Of a DNA stretch of 64,000 nucleotides, positions 18,875-27,309 are shown in pieces. Origin of the DNA: Thermoproteota archaeon (GTDB lineage: Archaea; Korarchaeota; Korarchaeia; Korarchaeales; Korarchaeaceae). The stretch's first letter is position 1, and each line of letters opens with the position of its first letter. The notes beneath the pieces are model-generated. The model was not told where the DNA came from. It did not search any database and saw only the letters and a program-made list of their open reading frames with translations. The position numbers were made by a program, and so were the translations under genes. Location of the stretch: positions 819,082 to 883,081 of the forward strand of contig JALSOH010000004.1 of NCBI GenBank assembly GCA_026986575.1. Direction: 5' to 3'.

Positions 18875-19156
18875 ATGATCGGCATTTACTGGATCTTCAA
18901 CTTGGTTCTTGTCTTCGTGGAGGCAGTCTTCTTGACACTCACCCTCAGAAACTACTCCCTCCTCCGGAATACTACCGTGGGCAAGCTTCTAGTGGCAGTA
19001 TCAGCTATATTCCTAGTCCAATCGATATCGATGTTCGTGTCCTTCCTCATATGGGCGGAAATGGGATACACAGTCAATGTGGCGGGACCGCTCCTAATGA
19101 TCTCGGGATTGGGCGCGTTGGGATCGGCCATTCTTTACCGAATCTCCAGCATGTAA
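18875..19156 (+). CDS. Small three-helix membrane protein
   Basis: 93 residues with three hydrophobic segments (YWIFNLVLVFVEAVFLTL, KLLVAVSAIFLVQSISMFV, a C-terminal glycine-rich helix). Follows the winged-helix gene directly. No family recognised. Confidence 0.6.
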   Translation: MIGIYWIFNLVLVFVEAVFLTLTLRNYSLLRNTTVGKLLVAVSAIFLVQSISMFVSFLIWAEMGYTVNVAGPLLMISGLGALGSAILYRISSM

Positions 19157-19172
19157 GTAGAATACTTCTACT
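19156..19172 (+). terminator. Stem-loop after membrane protein gene
   Basis: AGTAGAA-TAC-TTCTACT forms a 7-bp stem overlapping the TAA stop at 19154-19156. It may end the two-gene transcript. Confidence 0.3.
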
Positions 19173-19479
19173 CCAAACCAGTTTCGGATCTATACGCCTG
19201 TCCTTTTCCTATTTACTCCGAGACAGGAATGCTCAGCGTATTGATACCCTCCCTGATAACCTATGGCTTTTTCCCACGTTACTAACTAGGGATTCAAATA
19301 GTTCCCCAGACTCGGACTTGTTTACGATTGCCGCTTCCGTTTACCTTAACGACTTATCCTGTTCTCACAATCACTCCCCACGCGGAGGAGGTTGATAATA
19401 TGGCTAATAGGTACTCCCCGCCTCAGGTGAATTATGCTCACTGAAACCTTAAAGATCTTATCAATTAACCGTCAACTCG
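19157..19479. other. 323-bp intergenic region
   Basis: Apart from the stem-loop at its left end, only a CTTAAAG box near 19447 that may be the promoter of the next gene is seen. Confidence 0.3.
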
Positions 19480-19983
19480 GTGATCACAGTGGAGAAGGTG
19501 AAGAAGAGACTCTTCATTTGGCTGTTCGTAATATTAGCCTCATTGGTACTGGGATACGCACTGGACTCCATATATGGTCTGATTTTACCCCCGTGGGCGA
19601 GGGTCCTCGGGCTACTAGGTATGATGGTGGCGGCGCTGATCTTGAGGACCTCGGGCAGGATGCTCAGGAAGTTTGGAAAGCCGGAGGAGTGGGGATGGAC
19701 CACGAAGCTCGTTACACACGGCATATACTCCTGCGTCAGGCACCCTCATCATTTCGGCATCGGACTCTTCGTGACCTCCTTGGGCCTAATCCTCAGCGGC
19801 CTGTTCACATTCCTCTTGCTCACTTTCACCATCTGGGTGAGCGTGATCCTCTTTCTGATAAGGGTGGAGGAGCCAGAGGCCATGGAGAAGTTCGGGGAGG
19901 AGTACGAGGATTACAGGAGAAGAGTACCCATGATCCTGCCTAATCCCCTATGCCTGCTGAGAGAGATCTTAAAGCCAATATGA
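19480..19983 (+). CDS. Isoprenylcysteine carboxyl methyltransferase-like membrane protein
   Basis: 167 residues, four to five transmembrane helices, then HGIYSCVRHPHHFGIGLF and EEPEAMEKFGEEYEDYRRRVP, the SAM-binding signature of the ICMT/PEMT family. Prokaryotic members methylate unknown lipids or small molecules. Start is GTG at 19480. Confidence 0.75.
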   Translation: MITVEKVKKRLFIWLFVILASLVLGYALDSIYGLILPPWARVLGLLGMMVAALILRTSGRMLRKFGKPEEWGWTTKLVTHGIYSCVRHPHHFGIGLFVTSLGLILSGLFTFLLLTFTIWVSVILFLIRVEEPEAMEKFGEEYEDYRRRVPMILPNPLCLLREILKPI

Positions 19984-20069
19984 TCGCACCTCCTCGCCTC
20001 ACGGTTTTCGGGGCGGCCGCTGATTCGGGATCTTAATAAGCCACTCCTGATCACAATTTCTGAGGAGCC

Positions 20070-20780
20070 ATGAAGTACCAGATCTTAGGGGATAATCTCC
20101 AAGTCCTCGTTATAGAACTGTCTCCCGGTGAGAGGATATACGCCGAGGCCGGGGCCCTCAACCACATGTCGGGCAACATCAAGATGGATGTGAAGGCCCG
20201 CGGCGGGTTCATGGCCAGCCTGAAGAGGGCCATAGCTGGAGAAACATTCTTCGTAACGGAGTTCTCCGCCGAAGGAGGGCCAGGAGTCGTGTCCTTCGCT
20301 GGCACAGCCCCTGGTAAGATAGCGGTGCTGGAACTGGATGGCACTAAGGAGTACCTTATCCAGAGGGGCGGCTTTTTGGCAGCTGAGGACGGGGTGGAGG
20401 TCACCGCCGGTATGGCTAGGAAGCTGGGAGCTGCTCTCTTCGGTGGGGAGGGGCTCATAATGGAGAGGGTGCGAGGTGTGGGGAAGGTGTTCATCCACGC
20501 GGCCGGGGACTTCATAGAGTACGATCTGAAGCCAGATCAGGTCCTTAAAGTGGACACCGGGCACTTGGTGGCCTTGGAGGACTCGGTGGACTTCGACATA
20601 GAGAGGGTCGGCGGTGTGAAGTCCATACTGTTCAGTGGGGAGGGCCTCTTCTTCGCGGTGCTGAGGGGCCCGGGCAGGGTGATACTCCAGTCTCTGAACA
20701 TATCTGCCCTAGCTAAGGAGATAGCGAGGCACATACCCCAATCTGGGAATAGGGGATTCACTATAACACTGGGTGATTGA
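20070..20780 (+). CDS. AIM24 / TIGR00266 family protein
   Basis: 236 residues made of repeated beta strands, with GERIYAEAGALNHMSGNIKMD, FFVTEFSAEGGPGVVSFAGTAPGKI and GEGLFFAVLRGPGRVILQSL, all typical of AIM24. The fold is a double-stranded beta-helix of unknown function. The gene overlaps the next one by 8 bp. Confidence 0.8.
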   Translation: MKYQILGDNLQVLVIELSPGERIYAEAGALNHMSGNIKMDVKARGGFMASLKRAIAGETFFVTEFSAEGGPGVVSFAGTAPGKIAVLELDGTKEYLIQRGGFLAAEDGVEVTAGMARKLGAALFGGEGLIMERVRGVGKVFIHAAGDFIEYDLKPDQVLKVDTGHLVALEDSVDFDIERVGGVKSILFSGEGLFFAVLRGPGRVILQSLNISALAKEIARHIPQSGNRGFTITLGD

Positions 20781-21081
20781 TTTGAGAGGGAGGGACGTTG
20801 CGGCTCTCCTGCTCCTCACCCTAATAGGGCTGCTGGCTGGAGGTATAGTGTTCTGGCTGATCCTCAAATATCTCCCGTTAATCGCTGCCCTCATACTGGC
20901 CATCCTCGTTGCCTTAATAATGTTAGGTGTACTCGTCTCAGTGGTAGGCTTCTTCTCCGCTGCGGTGGGGGCCCTCTACTACGCGGTTGTGAAGAGACCA
21001 AGTACGGGCGGGAGGCCGGTTACCTTGAGGGATGCCAAGAAGCTGGACAAGGAGGAAGGGAAGTTCGAGGAGGCCGAGTGA
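20773..21081 (+). CDS. Small membrane protein following AIM24
   Basis: 102 residues from GTG at 20773 (TTG at 20782 also possible), with two long hydrophobic segments and a charged C-terminal tail (KKLDKEEGKFEEAE). Overlap with the AIM24 gene implies translational coupling. No family recognised. Confidence 0.55.
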   Translation: MIDLRGRDVAALLLLTLIGLLAGGIVFWLILKYLPLIAALILAILVALIMLGVLVSVVGFFSAAVGALYYAVVKRPSTGGRPVTLRDAKKLDKEEGKFEEAE

Positions 21082-21082
21082 A

Positions 21083-21481
21083 TTGAGCCATAGGGAGTCA
21101 GAGAGCCTGAAGAGGAGGCAGGGCGTTCCTAGAGCTAGCTGAGTACAGCCTATCCAGAGGCTTCCACGACATGGCTGTGTTTCACGCCCATCAGGCCATC
21201 GAGTATTCGTCAAGGGGGTACTGCTTGAGGTGGTGGGCACATACCCGAGGACTCACGATCTGATGGAGCTCTTGGGTGACTGGCTCTCCGAGAAGTGCGA
21301 TCTCATATCTAAACTCTTGAATGAGAGGGGTGAGAAGATAGAGCATCTCACAGATGCCTACTTCAGCTCTAGGTACGGTGAAAGGAACTTCAGGCGCGAG
21401 CTAGCCATCTCATTTGTCGAACTGGCTCGGGAGGTGATTAGAGTTGCGAGCCTATGTGAGGAAGAGGATAGAGAGAGCTGA
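21083..21481 (+). pseudogene. HEPN domain toxin-like gene, two frameshifts
   Basis: Joining three frames gives a normal HEPN protein: LSHRESESLKRR (TTG start at 21083), then AFLELAEYSLSRGFHDMAVF plus HAHQAIEYS, then KGVLLEVVGTYPRTHDLMEL to the stop. Shifts lie near 21120 and 21210, each one base. RTHDL is the conserved motif of this HEPN subfamily. The partner MNT gene overlaps the end and is intact, so the toxin-like half appears dead unless the indels are sequence errors. Confidence 0.65.
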
Positions 21482-21797
21482 AATGGTAAAGAGGTGGAGG
21501 GAGCACGTGAGAGAGATCGCCCGATCAGCGAGGAGAGTCTTGGGAGATGTGGAGATATACGTGTTCGGTAGCGCTGTGGAAGAGAGGCTCACCGCCTCTT
21601 CCGACGTCGATCTGCTCATTGTGTGCGAGAAAGCCCCTAGGGACTTTGAGGAGTACGAGGATCTCAAGGAGAGGATACTGAGGGGAGCTGGCTTGGAAAC
21701 TAGGTCTCCCTTCCAGCTGCACATAGTGGACAGGGACGGAGCTAGGTTCTACTTGGAGAACCTCATGGTGAGGGCTGAGAGGGTCCCTCATCCTTAG
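21444..21797 (+). CDS. MNT-type nucleotidyltransferase
   Basis: Up to 117 residues (TTG at 21444; ATG at 21483 is a good alternative). The catalytic motif GSAVEERLTASSDVDLLIV is complete (GSx9DVD). It overlaps the HEPN gene and is probably its AMPylating antitoxin. Its 3' end overlaps the convergent ATPase gene by 35 bp. Confidence 0.75.
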   Translation: MRAYVRKRIERAEMVKRWREHVREIARSARRVLGDVEIYVFGSAVEERLTASSDVDLLIVCEKAPRDFEEYEDLKERILRGAGLETRSPFQLHIVDRDGARFYLENLMVRAERVPHP

Positions 21798-23004
21798 GAG
21801 TAGACCTGATCCTTTCCGCTAGGGAAACGAGATCATCCGGGCCTAGAGACTCGTCTCCTATGTCAGGCGGCCTCTCAGTCAAGCTGACAAGGTCTGTGTA
21901 GGGTATACCAAGTTCCCTCATCCTCATCACTGATTTCTCAGCCTCTTTCTCAGGTATCGGTCCCAGCTTGATCTCGTATCCAGCTATGACTCTCTTTCTC
22001 CTCAGGAGGATTGCATCCACATCGCCCTCGGGCGACACGTGGTAGGCTAGCCTCGCCCCCTCCCGCCTGGCCAGCATCTCCCCCACCGAAAGCTGGATCT
22101 CCCTACCCAAGACGCTCCTGATCGCATCCTCCTCAGGCGGGTAACCGTCGTTCACCCCGAACTTGGCCTCCATGTAGTAGAGGACTGACAACAGGGGAGA
22201 TCTGTGCCGGTAAAGGTATTTGGTCCTTCCACTCTTCCACAGAGGTATCTTAGTCGCTAATCCCATGGATTCAAGCCTCGAGAGGATTCCGGTGACTGCG
22301 GCAATCCCTCCAGACAGTAATCCCCTGGAGCTTAGGATTCCCGCCATTTCCTTGGCGCTCCAGACCCCCTCCCCCATTAGGAGGAGGATCGAGTCGTAGA
22401 GGGATGTGAGTACCCTCTCCTCCTCGCTGAAGACTTCACCCACAAGTCCTTGAGCGGACATGAAGAGCCCGAATGATCTATCCACCAAGAAGCGGACCGG
22501 GTCCTCTAGGTTAGCGAGCGGTATCACCCAAGGGTCCCTCATGAGAGCGGCCCACACGAAGCCCTCCCTATCCTTCGGCCTGAGATTCGCCAGCATGTCC
22601 GAGTAGGATATTATGTCGAGTCTTAAGGGTTCAACAAGCCCCAGAAGGGGGTTTCTCCTGTCGAACACCTTCCTCACTATCCCCGAGCTAGATCCCGCTA
22701 GGTAGAGTCTTCCGCTCGGGTGTATCTCGGCTAGTCTCTCCCAATGCACATCATCGAGCCTCTGAAACTCGTCTATCACGGCCTTTCCATCAGAGGAGAG
22801 GGTCTCCACGACGAGGCGGATCGCTTCCTCTATGGTCCTCAGTTCCCCGTCCACAAGCGCAGCCCTTGATCTTGTGATCGTCACGTAAGCATCCCATCTC
22901 GTGAGACGACGTAGCAGGAAGGATTTGCCTACCTTCCTCCTGCCGTAGAGGAGGAGCCAGCCCTTCCTCCTCTTTATCTCCTCGCCTTCCCACCTATCTA
23001 TCAC
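21763..23004 (-). CDS. Archaeal AAA ATPase with PD-(D/E)XK-like C-terminus
   Basis: 413 residues from the GTG at 23004 (TTG at 23010 possible). Walker A GRRKVGKS at 21-28, Walker B KAVIDEFQRLDD near 75, winged-helix segment in the middle, and C-terminal EGDVDAILLRRKRVIAGYEIKLG, a nuclease-like D..ExK core. Third member of this general architecture in the window. Confidence 0.75.
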   Translation of the reverse strand: MIDRWEGEEIKRRKGWLLLYGRRKVGKSFLLRRLTRWDAYVTITRSRAALVDGELRTIEEAIRLVVETLSSDGKAVIDEFQRLDDVHWERLAEIHPSGRLYLAGSSSGIVRKVFDRRNPLLGLVEPLRLDIISYSDMLANLRPKDREGFVWAALMRDPWVIPLANLEDPVRFLVDRSFGLFMSAQGLVGEVFSEEERVLTSLYDSILLLMGEGVWSAKEMAGILSSRGLLSGGIAAVTGILSRLESMGLATKIPLWKSGRTKYLYRHRSPLLSVLYYMEAKFGVNDGYPPEEDAIRSVLGREIQLSVGEMLARREGARLAYHVSPEGDVDAILLRRKRVIAGYEIKLGPIPEKEAEKSVMRMRELGIPYTDLVSLTERPPDIGDESLGPDDLVSLAERIRSTPKDEGPSQPSP

Positions 23005-23014
23005 TAACAAACAT

Positions 23015-23034
23015 AATATTCCTAATAGAATATT
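23015..23034. promoter_or_regulatory. Inverted repeat AATATTC/GAATATT at ATPase promoter
   Basis: AATATTC-CTAATA-GAATATT lies 11-30 bp upstream of the ATPase start. A TATA-like run (GAATATAA on plus at ~23042) lies next to it. It may be an operator for the minus-strand ATPase gene. Confidence 0.4.
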
Positions 23035-23059
23035 CCCACAAGAATATAAATTGTTCGAA

Positions 23060-24493
23060 TCAGGAGAGGTCCTTTGCCACGTAGAAGGAGCCCCTGATGA
23101 GCTCATACCCCAGCTTCCTGAAGTAGTTCCTCGCCCCCACACCCGATATGACCAGCATCCTCCTCGCATCCAGCTCCTCCACCGCTATTCTCTCAGCCTC
23201 CGACATGAGCCACCTCCCGAACCCCCTGTGCTGGGCCCCCTCTCTAGGCGGCTCTCCCACCGGAACCAGAGGACCGTAAACGTGGATCTCCCTCACTATG
23301 GCCGTCCTCTCATTCACCTCCCAGCGATGGGCTAAGACCGAGGGCTTCCTCAGTCTGAGCACCCCCATCAACGCGTCATTGTCATCCACCAAGGATAGGA
23401 ACACCTCATACCCGCTGCTGGCCTCGTAGTCTATGCGTTCCATCCGGACTGAGTCGTAATCTGGCTCGATTCCCCTAGCCATGGCGTGGCCGACTTCCCT
23501 GTACCTTATCTCGTTTATCCTCTCTCCCCTCTCTTGGAAGTAGTGCTCCACCATTTGCCTGAGGTTCCTCCTCCTCGGTCCAGCCGCTATGTACTCCTCC
23601 GGTATGTCTCTCTGAACGTGTTGAATCCTCACCCACCTAGGAAGGAGCCGGTACACTTTAATCAGGTACTCCAACGTCTCCTCCTCAGTCAGTCCCCTGT
23701 ACTCCCCCTTCCTCCACATCTCGTAGAGAGGAGTACCGGGGAGGACTAGCGTGGGGTATATCTTCAGCATGTCGGGCCTGAAATCAGGATCCTCGAATAT
23801 GAGCCTGAAGGCTTCGACATCTCTGTCCAGATCGCTTCCCGGGAGCCCAGGCATGAGGTGATAGCAGACCTTGTAGCCGGCGTCCTTTAGAATACGGGTA
23901 GACTCTATGACGTCTCGGACGGTATGCCCCCTCCTCACCCTCTCCAGCACGTCGTCGAAGGGGCTCTGCACCCCTATCTCAACCCTAGTAGCGCCTAGGT
24001 AGAGCATCCTGTCGACGTGCTCCTCTTTCGCCCAGTCCGGCCTTGTCTCAATGGTGAGGGCCACGCACCTCGCTTTAGCTGACTCATTCAGGGCATGGGC
24101 CTCCAGCAGGCTATTGGATCTGACCTCATCGCCGGGAAAGGAGTTGAGGGCATCGAAGGCTCTCCTCACGAACCATTCTTGGTAGGAGAAGGGCATGGCC
24201 GTGAAGGTGCCCCCCATCAAGATCATCTCCACCTTAGAGGGGAAGAAGCCGGCCATGAGGTGCTGATGCAGCCTCATCCAAACCTGTTTGAATGGATCGT
24301 AGTTCACCCTAGCCGCCCTCATCACGGTGGGGCTCCTGTCAACATAGCTCTGAGGTGTCTGCCCGCCTCCAGGGCAGTAGATGCATCTGCCGTGTGGGCA
24401 AGGGTACGGCCTAGCCATCACCGGAACTATCGCTACTCCCGAGGCCACCCTGGCTCTCCTGACGGGCCTTAGCTTCAACCCCTCCATAACCAT
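23060..24493 (-). CDS. elp3: Elp3-like tRNA uridine-34 modification enzyme
   Basis: 477 residues. Radical SAM cluster motif CPHGRCIYC at ~32-40, then CPGG and the usual conserved blocks (LMGGTFTAMPFSYQEWFV, RVEIGVQSPFDDVLERVRRGH), and a C-terminal GNAT acetyltransferase domain (HRGFGRWLMSEAERIA..GARNYFRKLGYE). Elp3 makes the carboxymethyl precursor at C5 of wobble U34. Only ~30 residues precede the cysteines, whereas many archaeal homologues have an N-terminal tRNA-binding extension of ~80 or more; the upstream gene ends 1 bp before the ATG, so the short form looks real. Confidence 0.9.
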   Translation of the reverse strand: MVMEGLKLRPVRRARVASGVAIVPVMARPYPCPHGRCIYCPGGGQTPQSYVDRSPTVMRAARVNYDPFKQVWMRLHQHLMAGFFPSKVEMILMGGTFTAMPFSYQEWFVRRAFDALNSFPGDEVRSNSLLEAHALNESAKARCVALTIETRPDWAKEEHVDRMLYLGATRVEIGVQSPFDDVLERVRRGHTVRDVIESTRILKDAGYKVCYHLMPGLPGSDLDRDVEAFRLIFEDPDFRPDMLKIYPTLVLPGTPLYEMWRKGEYRGLTEEETLEYLIKVYRLLPRWVRIQHVQRDIPEEYIAAGPRRRNLRQMVEHYFQERGERINEIRYREVGHAMARGIEPDYDSVRMERIDYEASSGYEVFLSLVDDNDALMGVLRLRKPSVLAHRWEVNERTAIVREIHVYGPLVPVGEPPREGAQHRGFGRWLMSEAERIAVEELDARRMLVISGVGARNYFRKLGYELIRGSFYVAKDLS

Positions 24494-24494
24494 T

Positions 24495-25163
24495 TCAGAC
24501 CTTCTCCGCCACCACTACGTGATTTTCAGCGAACCAGCGATATTTAAAGCTCCTTCCGTAGGAGCGGATAATTCTCAGGCCAGCCTCCTCCACTAATGAC
24601 TCGAGCTCCCTCTTGGTGAAGAGGTGATAGTAGCGCTGGTAAACTCGGCCCTTCGTGTGCCACGGGACAGTGAGATCCCCGAACTCTCTCCCCTTCAGGG
24701 GATTAAGCAGCATCCTAGGTATTTTCTTGAAGAAGCGAGGCTGGAAGAGGGCCCATGCTGAGACTATCAGCCTCCCACCCGGCTCGAGCACCCTCTTGAC
24801 CTCTCTCAAGGAGCGCAAGCGGTCCTCTCTAGGCAAGTGATGTATCGTTGCCAAGTATAGGACCGTGCCGAAGGAGGAGTCGCGGAAGGGAAGGGTGGAG
24901 GCATCGCACTGCACCAGATCCCTAACCCTCCTCCTAGCCACCATGAGCATGCCCCAAGAGATGTCGGCGCAAACGACCCTGTACCCTTTACCCTCTAGGT
25001 AGCTCGCGTGCCTCCCGTTACCGCATCCCAAGTCCAGGATGGGATCCCTGTCGACGAGATCCACCTCCGGCCAGGGCCTCCCTCGGGTGTGATCGAACCC
25101 TTCCGCTATCTCGTCATACACCCTCATGACATCGCGCTTCACATTCAGGACGAGCACCCCCAC
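24495..25163 (-). CDS. Trm9-like SAM-dependent methyltransferase
   Basis: 222 residues with motif I ILDLGCGNGRHASYL, VCADISWGML, CDASTLPFRDSSFGTV, IHHLPREDRLRSLREVKRVL and, most tellingly, VPWHTKGRVYQRYYHLFTKRELE, a hallmark of Trm9/ABH8-type wobble-uridine methyltransferases. Those enzymes methylate the carboxymethyl-U34 made by Elongator. The gene directly precedes elp3 on the same strand, 1 bp apart, which supports this role. A Trm112-like partner is not in the window. Confidence 0.75.
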   Translation of the reverse strand: MGVLVLNVKRDVMRVYDEIAEGFDHTRGRPWPEVDLVDRDPILDLGCGNGRHASYLEGKGYRVVCADISWGMLMVARRRVRDLVQCDASTLPFRDSSFGTVLYLATIHHLPREDRLRSLREVKRVLEPGGRLIVSAWALFQPRFFKKIPRMLLNPLKGREFGDLTVPWHTKGRVYQRYYHLFTKRELESLVEEAGLRIIRSYGRSFKYRWFAENHVVVAEKV

Positions 25164-25222
25164 AGCTCTCCAGATCCTTTGTCAACGCTTATCTCCACAC
25201 GTCCGGTTAGATCCCACGGTTA

Positions 25223-25690
25223 TTAGATTGAGTCTAAGAACAAAACCCCCAGCTCCTCCAGCTTGTCGAGTACCGGTTCCATCTCCCTCTCAACCCCTCT
25301 GAACAGCGGGGATCCCCCCATGAGCTCCGCACTGGCTATGACGTAGCAATCCGGTAGGGCTATGCGCAGTTCCTTCTTCAGCTCACCGGCCCTCTTCGCA
25401 GTTTCCTCCGTAATTCTCGCCACAGATATCCTTACCTTTAACCATTCAACGTATTTTAGTGCTTCTTCATTCGGATTAAGGACGGATGAAGCCTCGTAGA
25501 TCCTTGAAGCTACGTACAAGGTCTCGCTTAACGTAATAGGGCTCATAAACAGCCTAACGTTTCCCCCGTCTGCATCACTGAATAGCTTCACGACCTTGTG
25601 CCTGTACGGAGCCCTTTTCACGATGTACTCGACTAGGACACCGGTATCTAACACAATCCTCTCGGGTCTAGCTCTTGGAGATTCTTCCAT
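25223..25690 (-). CDS. vapC: VapC-type PIN domain toxin
   Basis: 155 residues. PIN acidic residues: VLDTGVLVEYI near the N-terminus, SETLYVA in the middle, ALPDCYVIASAELMG near 115. Overlaps the AbrB-like vapB by 23 bp. Expected to be an Mg-dependent RNase. Confidence 0.85.
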   Translation of the reverse strand: MEESPRARPERIVLDTGVLVEYIVKRAPYRHKVVKLFSDADGGNVRLFMSPITLSETLYVASRIYEASSVLNPNEEALKYVEWLKVRISVARITEETAKRAGELKKELRIALPDCYVIASAELMGGSPLFRGVEREMEPVLDKLEELGVLFLDSI

Positions 25691-25904
25691 GCTTCCTACC
25701 CTCTAAGGCGTGCTCCTCTCTGAGCAGCTCCTCTATGATCTTCGGATCGACATCCACGACCTTTGGTTTAAGAGGCCTCAGTATGATAATACCATCGCCC
25801 ACTTCGACGAGTACCTCACCCCCTTCCCTGATACCAGCCATCTCTCTCAGTCTCTTAGGTAGAATGATCACCCCCTTCTTCCTAACCTTCAGAACCGATT
25901 TCAT
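25668..25904 (-). CDS. vapB: VapB-type AbrB/SpoVT antitoxin
   Basis: 78 residues with the swapped-hairpin pattern KVRKKGVIILPKRLREMAGIREGGEVLVEVGDG in pieces typical of AbrB antitoxins, then a C-terminal tail that would bind the toxin. Lies immediately upstream of vapC. A TTAACTTAATAA box at ~25928 could be the promoter. Confidence 0.85.
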   Translation of the reverse strand: MKSVLKVRKKGVIILPKRLREMAGIREGGEVLVEVGDGIIILRPLKPKVVDVDPKIIEELLREEHALEGRKHGRISKS

Positions 25905-26036
25905 AGGTTCACCTCTGATAATGAGTTTAACTTAATAAAAAGGTGAACTAATAGCCAAAGTGGAACCAATTGAGCTGTGGTGGACCTACCGGATTCGGAT
26001 CGACCTAGCGGCCCTCCTGACGTCGTGGGACCCCAA

Positions 26037-26294
26037 TCAGATGGAGGGAAGTACCTCCTCCAGCCTCTCGTATATGCCCAACCACTCGTATCCCCTGGGA
26101 GTTATCTTATACCTCTTCCTCCCCCCCTCTTGCAGTTCTATCAGCAACCCATACCTGAGAAGCTGGTTCACTATCCTCCTTCCCCTGTCCACTGGAAGGC
26201 CGGCCCTCCTGCATATCTCCGTTACACACATCTCCTCTCTGCAAGCCTCGAGCATCGACTTCACTATATCGTGCCTGCACCTGTTCTTGTACAC
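26037..26294 (-). CDS. HTH_45-like winged-helix protein
   Basis: About 85 residues from the GTG at 26294. Pattern CRHDIVKSMLEACREEMCVTEICRRAGL..NQLLRYGLLIE..YKITPRGYEWL matches archaeal predicted regulators of the HTH_45 type. The earlier in-frame start would add an unlikely 48-residue leader. Confidence 0.65.
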   Translation of the reverse strand: MYKNRCRHDIVKSMLEACREEMCVTEICRRAGLPVDRGRRIVNQLLRYGLLIELQEGGRKRYKITPRGYEWLGIYERLEEVLPSI

Positions 26295-26639
26295 AATCAA
26301 GGCCGTGATGCTTGGAATAAAAGATTGGGTGCTGGCGTTAGAAGGATTGTACTCACTAATGGGGACTCGTCGGCGCTCTCCAGAACTCCGATGGCTAAGT
26401 GATCTCCCACAGCGGTGACCTCCTATCGTTCTTTCCATCAGAGAACTACCTTAGGGACTGACTGACCCATAGAATTGCCGATCTGAATGGAGAACCCATC
26501 GCCTTCCGGGGATTGAACGGCGGGACCTGCCGATCCGCGTAAGTACTTGGGCTGTGCAACGTTCCCGCCGGTTGCTATAACTCACAATTTGTGAGTTAGA
26601 ATAAAGGGCGGGAGAACCGGAGGGTCTCGGGGTGCGTGC
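26295..26639. other. 345-bp intergenic region with tRNA-like fragment
   Basis: On the minus strand, 26504-26543 reads GCGGATCGGCAGGTCCCG then GTTCAATCCCCGG, resembling the 3' half of a tRNA (variable loop plus T arm) but with a one-base-short T loop and no matching 5' half. GGCGGGA/TCCCGCC near 26514 and 26563 can pair. Possibly a tRNA remnant or integration scar; not a functional tRNA. Confidence 0.25.
26579..26597. promoter_or_regulatory. 19-bp perfect inverted repeat upstream of bactofilin-like gene
   Basis: AACTCACAA-T-TTGTGAGTT, overlapping a TATA-like CTATAAC, 43 bp before the ATG at 26640. The symmetry suggests an operator for a dimeric regulator. Confidence 0.45.
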
Positions 26640-27278
26640 ATGCAGGAGATAGACGAGCTCTCCGTGGGTGGATCCGTCAGCCTCAAGGGACCGGTGAAAT
26701 TCGGAGTGGTGAGGGTGAGCGGTTCCTTGAAGATCGAGGGTGACGCTGAAGGTGAGGAAATGAGGATAAGTGGCTCCAGCACGATAGTAGGTAGTGTCAG
26801 AGCTGAGGAGATCAAGGTGGCAGGGAGCATGAAGGTCTCGGGCAGTATAGAGGCATCAGAACTTGAGATCGCCGGTAGTCTGGAGTCGGACGGGGAGATC
26901 AGGGGAGGAGATGTGGAGATCGCCGGTAGCGTGAGGGCAAAGAGGATCACTGGGGATGAGGTTAAGGTTCACGGCTCAGCCAAGGCCGAGGAGATAGCGG
27001 GAAGTGAGATCGAGGTGGGCAAGAGATCCAAGGTGAGGGGACTCATAGTGGGCAGGGAGGTCAGGATCGGCAAGGACGCTGAGGTCCAGGATGTGATCGG
27101 AGGGGAGGTCTACATCGGGAGGGGCGCGGAGGCTAGGACGGTCGAGGGGGTCGAGGTACATGTGGATAGTGGCGCGGAGGTTGAGGTGCTGAGATACGTG
27201 GAAGAAGCCATAGTACACGAGAAGGCATCAGTTGGGAGAATGGATAAGGTAGACAAGCTTTCTAGGGAGCTTCCATGA
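26640..27278 (+). CDS. Bactofilin-like polymer-forming protein
   Basis: 212 residues of short repeats with Gly-Ser turns (VSGSLKIEG, ISGSSTIVGSV, VAGSMKVSGSI, IAGSLESDGEI, IAGSVRAKRI), forming the right-handed beta-helix of the bactofilin family (PF04519). Bactofilins self-assemble into filaments and act as scaffolds without nucleotide. The C-terminal third has longer, more charged repeats (EVRIGKDAEVQDVIGGEVYIGRG in part). No membrane anchor is seen. Confidence 0.75.
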   Translation: MQEIDELSVGGSVSLKGPVKFGVVRVSGSLKIEGDAEGEEMRISGSSTIVGSVRAEEIKVAGSMKVSGSIEASELEIAGSLESDGEIRGGDVEIAGSVRAKRITGDEVKVHGSAKAEEIAGSEIEVGKRSKVRGLIVGREVRIGKDAEVQDVIGGEVYIGRGAEARTVEGVEVHVDSGAEVEVLRYVEEAIVHEKASVGRMDKVDKLSRELP

Positions 27279-27309
27279 TCTGCACGACCGATCGCCCAAC
27301 GAAATCGAA

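Noticed and set aside
26480..26590. Possible tRNA gene on the minus strand
   Set aside because: Only the 3' half looks tRNA-like; the T loop is one base short, stems mismatch and no 5' half or D arm is found nearby.
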